16,976 bases of DNA from DATJBF01 sp035515475 (GTDB taxonomy: Bacteria; Verrucomicrobiota; Verrucomicrobiia; Palsa-1439): contig DATJBF010000057.1 of the NCBI GenBank assembly GCA_035515475.1, positions 1 through 16,976 of the forward strand, read 5' to 3'. Below, piece by piece: positions 1-6,621 of this stretch. The notes beneath the pieces were generated by a model, which was not told the origin of the DNA, made no database searches, and saw nothing but the letters and a program-made list of their open reading frames with translations. Within the stretch, counting starts at the first letter, position 1, and each line of letters begins with the position of its first letter. A program made the translations under genes and the position numbers.

Positions 1-837
1 AGGCGCGCGGTTGAGGATGCGTGGGTGAACGGGGTCCTGTCCGTCGATGGCAACCAACTCACGGTTGATCCGTGGGCCCGGGACCAAAGCCGCCGGAAAT
101 ACAAGTACGTCATCAGATCTGACGATGAGATCAAGCGGGCGATGCAGGCAGCTTTTCATCGGGATCCGCGCGTTTGGCCGTTCCCTCCCGAAGTGACAGT
201 CGAAGCCGGAGCGGTTACGCTCAGCGGAACGGTCGGCAACCTGAAGGCGAAGACGGCGGCCGAGCGAGACGCACGGGATACGGTGGGGGTGTCGTGGGTG
301 GATGACGTTGCCAGAGTGCTCCCCAAAGATCAGCCGAGCGATGCGGCCACCGAGGCGGACTTGAAGGCAGCAATCGTTCGTGATCCGCGCCTGGCTGGTT
401 CCAGAATCGAAGCGGCGGTGATCGACCACGCGGCCTATCTTGGCGGCTGGGTCGATTCCGCGTTCCAAAGGATGGAAGCACAGGATGTCGCTTCGCGAAC
501 CAAGGGAGTGGTTGAGATCCGAAACCATCTCAGGACCGAACTGGAATACAATCCCTCATATTACGACTACAATTCGCCGAGCTACGAATCCCGCCACATG
601 AGGCTCCCGCAGCTCCAGACCGACGCGCAGATCAAGAAAGACATCGAAAAGGCGTTCTTCTGGAGTCCGTTCGTTGACAGGGGTGAGATTACCGTGACGG
701 TGCGCGACGGCGTGGCGACGTTGACGGGCACGGTCGACAGCTGGCTGGCCTATGGCGAGGCTGACCGGGATGCGCACAAGAGCGGCGCGACCGGCGTGCG
801 CGACCGGTTGCAGGTCAAGCGGAGTGCGTGGTCTTGA
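1..837 (+). CDS. Multi-BON-domain protein, 5'-truncated by the window edge
   Basis: The frame is open from base 1 with no stop, so the true start lies upstream. The first in-window candidate start (GTG at 25) falls inside what looks like the tail of another BON domain (AVEDAW..GV..V.NQLTV). After it come three BON-like units, numbered from the GTG: about 35-100, 110-170 and 202-266. The first and third show the typical V.V..G.VTL.GTV core; the second is more diverged. BON domains are small alpha/beta modules, as in OsmY, that usually sit in the periplasm or bind phospholipid, and they are linked to osmotic and envelope stress. No signal peptide can be judged because the N-terminus is missing. 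The fold call is confident; the precise role is not known. It ends 190 bases before the DUF2934 gene. Confidence 0.85.
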   Translation, partial: RRAVEDAWVNGVLSVDGNQLTVDPWARDQSRRKYKYVIRSDDEIKRAMQAAFHRDPRVWPFPPEVTVEAGAVTLSGTVGNLKAKTAAERDARDTVGVSWVDDVARVLPKDQPSDAATEADLKAAIVRDPRLAGSRIEAAVIDHAAYLGGWVDSAFQRMEAQDVASRTKGVVEIRNHLRTELEYNPSYYDYNSPSYESRHMRLPQLQTDAQIKKDIEKAFFWSPFVDRGEITVTVRDGVATLTGTVDSWLAYGEADRDAHKSGATGVRDRLQVKRSAWS

Positions 838-850
838 GTGTCTCCGGCAT

Positions 851-880
851 TTGACAGAAACGAGTTTTGCGTGGAATTAT
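851..880 (+). promoter_or_regulatory. Candidate sigma70-type promoter
   Basis: A perfect TTGACA at 851-856 is followed after 18 bases by AATTAT (875-880), which is preceded by TGG (872-874) as in an extended -10. The stretch 875-886 is notably AT-rich in an otherwise GC-rich region. It lies just after the BON gene stop and would give a leader of about 140 nt before the DUF2934 gene. It is predicted by eye only, and the -10 match is imperfect. Confidence 0.4.
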
Positions 881-1009
881 TTATTTGCCATCGAGTCGCG
901 GAGCAATTGGGGGCGGGGGAATCCTCGGGGTGTCGAGGCATCGTGTCATTTGGCGGATGGACGCGAGCGCTGGAGAGCGAGTTGGCCGCGGAGGTGGACG
1001 ACAAAAAAC

Positions 1010-1019
1010 GGGAGGAGGG
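1010..1019 (+). promoter_or_regulatory. Ribosome binding site deciding the GTG start at 1028
   Basis: The purine-rich run GGGAGGAGGG ends 8 bases before GTG at 1028. An ATG at 1020 gives only three codons before a stop, so the Shine-Dalgarno and the conserved protein family both point to the GTG. Confidence 0.6.
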
Positions 1020-1027
1020 ATGGAATC

Positions 1028-1255
1028 GTGACGCACAAACGTCCCAGCGAGGAACAGATCGCGGCGAGAGCGTATCAGCTTTATGTGGAGAGCGATTGCG
1101 AGCCTGGCCACGACATCGACAACTGGCTGCAGGCCGAGTACGAACTGATGCAACTGCCGGTTCGCGAACTTGCCAATTTGCCTCAGCCTGAGCCACGAAC
1201 GGGCCGGAGGGCCCGCGCGTCGGTTGTCGAGTTGGTGCACGCGGCGATATTTTAA
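1028..1255 (+). CDS. Small DUF2934 domain protein
   Basis: A 75-residue protein whose first half matches the DUF2934 pattern: EEQIAARAYQLY, then a PGHD segment and DNWLQAEYEL (residues about 8-41). This is a short helical domain that often occurs alone in small proteins of GC-rich bacteria, and its function is unknown. The C-terminal third is basic and low in complexity and does not look conserved. The frame stays open upstream to 752, but that part overlaps the BON gene and has no family resemblance; GTG at 1028 has a strong Shine-Dalgarno. No signal peptide or membrane segment is visible, so a cytoplasmic location is likely. It is preceded by a plausible promoter (851-880) and stands 249 bases before the PRC-barrel gene. 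Confidence 0.72.
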   Translation: MTHKRPSEEQIAARAYQLYVESDCEPGHDIDNWLQAEYELMQLPVRELANLPQPEPRTGRRARASVVELVHAAIF

Positions 1256-1504
1256 GTCGGGGGGAACAACCCGGATGATTGCCGCGTGTCCGACGAGGGT
1301 GGTCAATTAGGGCGAGGACGAGTCGCCGGTCCGTTCGGCGACGGAGCATTCTGGTCTGGGCCGACGTTAGGTCGCGCGGGCGGACCGGGATGTGTGTCCC
1401 GAGCCAAGAGTGGCCGTGCGGGGATACCTCCCGGCGTCAGTGCGCCGCTGTCGGAATCCGTGGTGGGGCAGGCAACCAAGCCTGGCAGGTAACGAGGAGC
1501 CATT
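1256..1504 (+). other. Intergenic leader with two small inverted repeats
   Basis: No gene is supported in these 249 bases. There is a perfect 7-bp inverted repeat with a 7-base loop (GTCGCCG at 1322-1328, CGGCGAC at 1336-1342), and a second 5-bp one (CGGGA at 1386-1390, TCCCG at 1397-1401). Neither is followed by a T-run, so they are not classical intrinsic terminators. A weak promoter-like pair (TTGCCG 1279-1284, TCAATT 1303-1308, spacer 18) precedes them. ACGAGGAG at 1492-1499 is the likely ribosome binding site of the next gene. The region could be a structured 5' leader for the gene at 1505. Confidence 0.35.
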
Positions 1505-2809
1505 ATGAAACGCCGTCTCAGCCGCTTGGTCGGCTGCACAGTCCGCGCCGAGGATGGTAACATTGGAACCGTCCGGGAGTTCTATTTCGACGATCACGGA
1601 TGGACCATCCGCTACGTGGTCGTCGACACGGGCCGATGGCTTTCCGGGCGTCTCGTGTTGATCTCGACCGCCGCCTTGAAGAAACCCGATTGGAAGTCGC
1701 GGCTGTTCCCTGTGGACCTGACGAAACAACAGGTGCAGAACAGCCCGGGCATTGATACCGACAAATCTGTTTCCCGTCAGCACGAGGCCGAGTTGCACGC
1801 GTACTACGGTTGGCCGGTCTACTGGGGATTGGAGCCGTATGTCGGTGTCGGATATCCCGTTCCCACGCATTTGCCATCGACGGCGCGCGAACAGAACGCT
1901 CTGGCCGAGTCGGCTGCGGGCGACCCACATCTGCGGAGCACCGGCGAAGTGACCGGCTACCATATTCGGGCCAGCGACGGCGAAATCGGGCATGTGCAGG
2001 ACTTTATCGTCGAAGACGAGACGTGGGCCATACGCTATGTCGTCGTGAACACCCAGAATTGGTTGCCGGGGAAGAGCGTGCTGGTGTTTCCGGCGTGGAT
2101 CAAGCGGGTGAGTTGGGACAAATCGGAGGTGTTCGTGGATTTGTCCCGGGAATCCATCAAGAACAGTCCGGCGTTTGAGCCATCGAAACGGGTGGATCGC
2201 AGCTACGAAGAGCGGTTGTTCGAGCATTACGGGCGACCGGGGTACTGGGACAACGAACGGCAGGGGCAGCCCAACGCCCCACTGGGGTCGGCTGCAGAGA
2301 ATGAGGTTCTTCGAATTCCGGCTCTGATCGTTGACCTGGGAGATCGGTCAGCGACCGTTCGGGAGCGCGCGCGCCGTGCCCTGGTCGCAATGGGGAAGGC
2401 TGCGCTGAAACCGTTGATGGAAGCGCTGACGAATTCGACCGAGTACGGACGTGGGCAGGCCGCCAAGGCATTGGGCGAAATTGGCGATCAGGCAGCGGCA
2501 CCCGCGCTGGTGAAGGCGTTGGAGGACGAGAAATTCGACGTGCGTTGGCTGGCGGCACGCGCACTGGTGGCCTTGGGCCGGGACGGATTGCCCCCGTTGT
2601 TGCAGGCCCTGATTGAACGTCCCCACTCGACCTGGCTGCGGCAGGGCGTGCATCACGTTCTGCATGACGAGCAGTACCAGATCTGGCACGAACAACTGGC
2701 GCCGATCATGAAAGCCTTGGAAGGTGATGACCCCGTGGATGCGCTGCCCGGCGCGGTGGAGACGGTGTTGCGAGCGCTCGCGCATCCATCCAGCGGGACG
2801 AAGAAGTAG
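1505..2809 (+). CDS. PRC-barrel (x2) and HEAT-repeat fusion protein
   Basis: A 434-residue protein with no signal peptide or membrane segment. Residues about 1-108 and 143-255 are two copies of a PRC-barrel unit. Both contain an 'IRYVVV.T..WL.G..VL' strand pair, a 'FVDL/PVDL' strand and the same tail ending in Y..P.YW, so they arose by internal duplication. Residues about 269-420 form HEAT (PBS-lyase-like) alpha-helical repeats, with A..AL..LG/MG..A...L..AL recurring three to four times. PRC-barrels occur in RimM, in photosynthetic reaction centre subunit H and in many stress proteins; HEAT repeats normally bind partner proteins. The likely role is a cytoplasmic scaffold or adaptor, but no substrate can be named. 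The start at 1505 has ACGAGGAG 5 bases upstream. A hairpin follows the stop, separating it from ftsH. Confidence 0.85.
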   Translation: MKRRLSRLVGCTVRAEDGNIGTVREFYFDDHGWTIRYVVVDTGRWLSGRLVLISTAALKKPDWKSRLFPVDLTKQQVQNSPGIDTDKSVSRQHEAELHAYYGWPVYWGLEPYVGVGYPVPTHLPSTAREQNALAESAAGDPHLRSTGEVTGYHIRASDGEIGHVQDFIVEDETWAIRYVVVNTQNWLPGKSVLVFPAWIKRVSWDKSEVFVDLSRESIKNSPAFEPSKRVDRSYEERLFEHYGRPGYWDNERQGQPNAPLGSAAENEVLRIPALIVDLGDRSATVRERARRALVAMGKAALKPLMEALTNSTEYGRGQAAKALGEIGDQAAAPALVKALEDEKFDVRWLAARALVALGRDGLPPLLQALIERPHSTWLRQGVHHVLHDEQYQIWHEQLAPIMKALEGDDPVDALPGAVETVLRALAHPSSGTKK

Positions 2810-2810
2810 A

Positions 2811-2843
2811 CGAACGCCGGGGTCTCGGCGACCCGCGCGTTCG
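2811..2843 (+). terminator. Hairpin between the PRC-HEAT gene and ftsH
   Basis: CGAACGC (2811-2817) pairs with GCGTTCG (2837-2843). After a 2x2 internal loop, GGGT (2820-2823) pairs with ACCC (2831-2834), leaving a 7-base loop. It begins one base after the stop codon at 2809. No true T-run follows (GCGGTTGTTAAG), so it may be a weak or Rho-assisted terminator, an mRNA-processing or stability element, or part of the ftsH leader. Confidence 0.45.
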
Positions 2844-2852
2844 GCGGTTGTT

Positions 2853-2860
2853 AAGAGGAA
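2853..2860 (+). promoter_or_regulatory. Ribosome binding site deciding the ftsH start
   Basis: AAGAGGAA lies 5 bases before ATG at 2866. An in-frame TTG at 2848 would add six residues but has the 2811-2843 hairpin directly upstream and no Shine-Dalgarno, so ATG 2866 is preferred. Confidence 0.6.
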
Positions 2861-2865
2861 AAGGC

Positions 2866-5004
2866 ATGAATCCGTCTCAGACCGACCGAAAAAAGCCAGT
2901 TCCGAAGTTGCCGACGTATCAGTGGCATTCGTGGATCTGGTACGCGGTCATGACGTTGGCGATGTTGTGGATGTGGCAGGAGGCGTTCCGGCAGGTTGCC
3001 GTCCACACCATTGCCTACAGTGAGTTCAAGCAACATCTCGCCAACGGCGAAGTAGTTGAGTGCGCGGTTGGCGAGAACGACATCGACGGCAAGATCCAGC
3101 CGAGGCCCGCAGAGCACGCTGAGGCCAAGAAGTCACCGGCCGAAACGGAGAAAGCACCGGTTAAACCCGCACTTGAAAAGTCCATTGCGGAAGCAGAAAA
3201 GCCGGCCGCGAAGCCTTCGGCGGAGTCCGAGAAACCCGCGCCGAAAACGGGTACAAAACCTGAGCCGTCCGAGTCCGCCCCGGAGGCGAAGCCGGGGCCG
3301 GAGAAATCGGTGACGGGCAAAGCGACTGCGGCTCCCGAACAAGCCGCCACGAAGGCGCACGCCAAGCCCGCCGTCTCCACGGCGAACCCCAAGGCGTACA
3401 TGTTCCGCACCGAGCGTGTCGAGGATCCGGATTTGGTGCGGGAGCTTGAGAAGGCTCATGTCAAATTCAGCGGGGTGCGTCCCAGTTTCCTGTCGCAGTT
3501 CCTGTGGACCTGGATCCTGCCGATCGGTTTGATCTATCTGCTGTGGCGGTTCTTCGCGAAACGCATGCAGGGGTTGGGACAGTCGGTCATGAGCTTCGGT
3601 TCGAGCCGGGCCAAGCTGGTAGCCGACAAGGACACGAAGGTCACGTTTCGCGATGTGGCCGGCTGCGAGGAAGCCAAACAAGAATTGGAGGAAGTGGTCA
3701 CGTTCCTCAAGCAACCCGAACGGTATCGGTTGCTGGGAGCCCAGATACCCAAAGGGGTTCTGCTGGTCGGCCCGCCGGGCACGGGCAAGACGTTGCTGGC
3801 CCGCGCGGCGGCCGGGGAGGCGCATGTCCCATTCTTCTCAATCAGCGGCAGTGAGTTTGTCGAGATGTTCGTCGGCGTCGGCGCGGCGCGCGTCCGTGAT
3901 CTGTTCCAGCAGGCGAAATCGCACGCGCCCTGCATCGTGTTCATTGACGAATTGGACGCCGTCGGTCGCCAGCGCGGCGTGCGCACCGCCATGGCCAATG
4001 ACGAGCGCGAGCAGACGCTGAACCAACTGCTGGTCGGCATGGACGGTTTCGAAGCCAATGTCGGTGTGGTTGTACTGGCCGCGACGAATCGACCGGAAGT
4101 GCTCGACCGCGCGCTGCTGCGTCCCGGCCGGTTTGACCGCCAGATCGTGGTCGATGCGCCCGATCTCGACGGTCGCGAGGCGATTCTCAAACTGCACGCC
4201 CGCGGCAAGCCGCTGGCCAAGGACAGCAATCTGCGCAAGATCGCACAGGAAACGCCCGGATTCTCCGGCGCGGACCTGGCCAACCTGATCAACGAAGCCG
4301 CCTTGTTGGCCGCGCGGCGCAGTGCCCGGGAGATCACGCAGCCCGACCTGCAAGAGGCCGTGGAGAAGGTTGTGGCGGGTCCCGAGCGCAAGAGTCGACG
4401 CTTGAGCGACGAGGACAAACGGCGGGTGGCTTATCACGAGGTGGGTCATGCGCTGGTCGCAGCGTACAGCGAACACGCCGACCTGCTGCACAAGATCAGC
4501 ATCGTGCCGCGCGGTCGGGCGGCTCTCGGGTACACGCTGCAATTGCCGCAGGACGATCAGTATCTTCAGAGTCGCTCCGAACTCATCGACAAGATCACCG
4601 GCCTGCTCGGCGGCCGCGCGGCGGAAGAAGTTGTGTTCGACGAGATCAGCACCGGCGCCGAGAACGACCTGGAACACGCCACGATCATCGCCCGGCAGAT
4701 GGTCGCGGTGTTCGGCATGAGCGAGCACCTCGGGTTGGTGCACTGGGAGCGGCAGCCCAACCAGTTCCTGCCGTGGCTGGGTGACGGTGCGTTGCAGCGC
4801 GATTGCAGCGAGGCCACGGCCCGCGAGATCGACGAAGAGATGAAGAAGATCCTGGACGAGGCCCACGAGAAGGCCAAAGAGATTTTGAAGGAACATCGCG
4901 ACCAACTGGACGCGGTGGCCGACGAGTTATTGAAGCGCGAGACGATGGACGCGGCGACGTTCAACAAGCTCATCGGACAGACGAAAGGAGCAGAAGATGA
5001 ATGA
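2866..5004 (+). CDS. ftsH: ATP-dependent zinc metalloprotease FtsH
   Basis: A 712-residue membrane-bound AAA+ protease that extracts and degrades misfolded or surplus membrane proteins and some cytosolic regulators. TM1 is at about 22-38, the periplasmic domain at 40-205 and TM2 at 207-230. The AAA module has Walker A GPPGTGKT (302-309), Walker B FIDE (359-362) and the second region of homology RPGRFDR. The M41 protease domain has HEVGH (H524, E525, H528) and the third zinc ligand D601 in the NDLEHAT segment. All catalytic residues are present, and a charged helical C-terminus follows. It is longer than the roughly 640-residue E. coli protein because of an Ala/Pro/Glu/Lys-rich low-complexity insertion at about 80-175 in the periplasmic domain. 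Its last 8 bases overlap the start of the Deg protease gene, implying one transcript and coupled translation. Confidence 0.97.
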   Translation: MNPSQTDRKKPVPKLPTYQWHSWIWYAVMTLAMLWMWQEAFRQVAVHTIAYSEFKQHLANGEVVECAVGENDIDGKIQPRPAEHAEAKKSPAETEKAPVKPALEKSIAEAEKPAAKPSAESEKPAPKTGTKPEPSESAPEAKPGPEKSVTGKATAAPEQAATKAHAKPAVSTANPKAYMFRTERVEDPDLVRELEKAHVKFSGVRPSFLSQFLWTWILPIGLIYLLWRFFAKRMQGLGQSVMSFGSSRAKLVADKDTKVTFRDVAGCEEAKQELEEVVTFLKQPERYRLLGAQIPKGVLLVGPPGTGKTLLARAAAGEAHVPFFSISGSEFVEMFVGVGAARVRDLFQQAKSHAPCIVFIDELDAVGRQRGVRTAMANDEREQTLNQLLVGMDGFEANVGVVVLAATNRPEVLDRALLRPGRFDRQIVVDAPDLDGREAILKLHARGKPLAKDSNLRKIAQETPGFSGADLANLINEAALLAARRSAREITQPDLQEAVEKVVAGPERKSRRLSDEDKRRVAYHEVGHALVAAYSEHADLLHKISIVPRGRAALGYTLQLPQDDQYLQSRSELIDKITGLLGGRAAEEVVFDEISTGAENDLEHATIIARQMVAVFGMSEHLGLVHWERQPNQFLPWLGDGALQRDCSEATAREIDEEMKKILDEAHEKAKEILKEHRDQLDAVADELLKRETMDAATFNKLIGQTKGAEDE

Positions 5005-6502
5005 ATCCAAGGCACGGGCAATTGGTGTGGCGCTGGGAATGGCGCTGTTTGTGGCGGTAGGGCTGACGTTGATGATCGCGGCGCGCTCGGGCGCGGACCG
5101 GATGCTGCAGCCTGGGCCGATGGACCCGAAGGTCACCGCGCCGGCCGAGCAATTGGGAAAGGCGTTCGCGATGGTCGCCGCGCACGTGCGGCCGGCCGTG
5201 GTCAGCGTGTATTCGGAGAAGGTCGTGAAATTCCGGCAATTCGAGATGCCGTTCCCGTTCGGCGACGAGTTTTTCCGTCAATTTTTCGGCAACCAGATGC
5301 CGCAGCAGCCGGCGCAGCCGCGCGAGTACAAGCAGTTCCAGCGCGGGATGGGGTCGGGCATGATCATCGACCGCCAGGGACACATCCTGACCAATTACCA
5401 CGTGGTCAAGGACGTGGACGAGATCTCGGTGCAACTCGCCGACAAACGGAAGTTCGATGCCGAAATCATCGGCACCGACCCGCGGACGGACATTGCGGTC
5501 ATTCGGATCAAAGGGCGGGTACCGGGCGATTTGCCAACGGTGACGCTTGGTGACTCCGACGCATTGGAGGTGGGCGATCTGGTCATGGCCATCGGCGCGC
5601 CGTTCGGGCTGATCCAAACGGCCACCACCGGGATCATCAGCGCCAAGGGACGGTCCGACGTGGGCATTACCGACTACGAGGACTTCCTGCAAACGGACGC
5701 GCCGATCAATCCCGGCAACTCCGGCGGCCCGTTGATCAACATGCGCGGCGAAGTGGTGGGCATGAACAGCGCCATCGCGACGAGCGTCGGCCAGTTTGCG
5801 GGCGTCGGTTTTTCCATTCCGAGCAATCTGATCAAGACGTTGCTACCGCGGCTGATCAAGGGCGAGAAGATCACGCGCGGCCAACTCGGCGTGGTGATCC
5901 AGGAGATCACCAAGGATCTGGCGAAACAATTTGGGCTGAGCGAGACCAAAGGGGTCCTGGTTTCCCAGGTCAACAAGGATTCGCCGGCCGAGAAAGCCGG
6001 CATCAAAGTCGGCGACGTGATTGTGCGGTATGACGGCAAAGACGCGGAGGATGTCCGCCACCTGCGCAATCTGGTGGCGGCGACCGCACCGGGTACGAAG
6101 GTCAAGATCGGGATCATTCGCAACGGCAAGGAGGAGACGCTCACCGCCACCATCGGCCAGCAGGAAGCTGAAACCACAACGGCGGCGGGACCGTCCCCCG
6201 AAGGCGCCGACGTGTTGACCAAGCTCGGACTGAGCGTGCAGACCCTCACGCCCGATCTGGCGAAGCAACTCGGCGTCGAAGCCGAGAAAGGCGTGGTCAT
6301 CACCGACGTGAGCGAAGGCAGTCTCGCGTCGTTGGCAGGCCTGCAAAAGGGCGATGTGATCGTCGAAGCCGACCGGCAGCCGGTTTCCAGCGCCGACGAA
6401 CTTGAGCAGGTGCTGGTCAAGGACAAGGACAAAGACAACGTGTTGCTCCTGGTCAAACGCCAGGGGGCGAGCGTGTTTGTCGTGCTGCAGATGAAAGGAT
6501 GA
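4997..6502 (+). CDS. htrA: Do-family (Deg/HtrA) periplasmic serine protease
   Basis: A 501-residue envelope protease-chaperone that degrades or refolds damaged periplasmic proteins. A hydrophobic N-terminal segment (about 8-29) is an uncleaved anchor or signal peptide. The chymotrypsin-like domain follows, with the catalytic triad H135 (NYHVVKD), D165 (RTDIAVI) and S242 (GNSGGPL). A Phe-rich stretch (PFPFGDEFFRQFFG, about residues 88-101) corresponds to the regulatory LA loop of Deg proteins. Two PDZ domains follow at about 293-388 and 409-501, the DegP/DegQ architecture, which normally assembles into trimers and larger cages. The start overlaps the ftsH stop by 8 nt and is preceded by AAAGGAG 6 bases upstream. 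Which E. coli paralogue it matches best (DegP, DegQ or MucD type) cannot be settled here. Confidence 0.96.
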   Translation: MNESKARAIGVALGMALFVAVGLTLMIAARSGADRMLQPGPMDPKVTAPAEQLGKAFAMVAAHVRPAVVSVYSEKVVKFRQFEMPFPFGDEFFRQFFGNQMPQQPAQPREYKQFQRGMGSGMIIDRQGHILTNYHVVKDVDEISVQLADKRKFDAEIIGTDPRTDIAVIRIKGRVPGDLPTVTLGDSDALEVGDLVMAIGAPFGLIQTATTGIISAKGRSDVGITDYEDFLQTDAPINPGNSGGPLINMRGEVVGMNSAIATSVGQFAGVGFSIPSNLIKTLLPRLIKGEKITRGQLGVVIQEITKDLAKQFGLSETKGVLVSQVNKDSPAEKAGIKVGDVIVRYDGKDAEDVRHLRNLVAATAPGTKVKIGIIRNGKEETLTATIGQQEAETTTAAGPSPEGADVLTKLGLSVQTLTPDLAKQLGVEAEKGVVITDVSEGSLASLAGLQKGDVIVEADRQPVSSADELEQVLVKDKDKDNVLLLVKRQGASVFVVLQMKG

Positions 6503-6557
6503 GGGTCCCGTGGCTGGCCGCGGAGCCTTCTTCCAAGGGATAGGGTCGCAGACTCGA

Positions 6558-6582
6558 CCGGAGCCGGCCCTGTCCGCTCCGG
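6558..6582 (+). terminator. Weak hairpin after the Deg protease gene
   Basis: CCGGAGC (6558-6564) and GCTCCGG (6576-6582) form a perfect 7-bp stem with an 11-base loop in the 119-base gap before the S10 peptidase gene. No T-run follows. It may be a Rho-independent-like element without a tail, or chance in GC-rich DNA. Confidence 0.3.
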
Positions 6583-6621
6583 GCGAACAACCAGGACGAA
6601 CAAGAATGGCAGGCTGAAAGC

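Noticed and set aside
752..1027. In-frame extension of the DUF2934 gene back into the BON gene
   Set aside because: It overlaps the BON coding end, shows no family resemblance, and a strong ribosome site sits before GTG 1028.
2848..2865. TTG start for ftsH six codons earlier
   Set aside because: It has no Shine-Dalgarno and is adjacent to the hairpin; ATG 2866 has AAGAGGAA at good spacing.
3103..3390. The repetitive FtsH insertion as a DNA repeat array or assembly error
   Set aside because: The frame is maintained, repeat units are degenerate at DNA level, and conserved FtsH sequence resumes correctly on both sides.
3838..4905. 355-codon - strand open frame opposite ftsH
   Set aside because: It is antisense to the AAA and protease domains of FtsH, with no recognisable domain.
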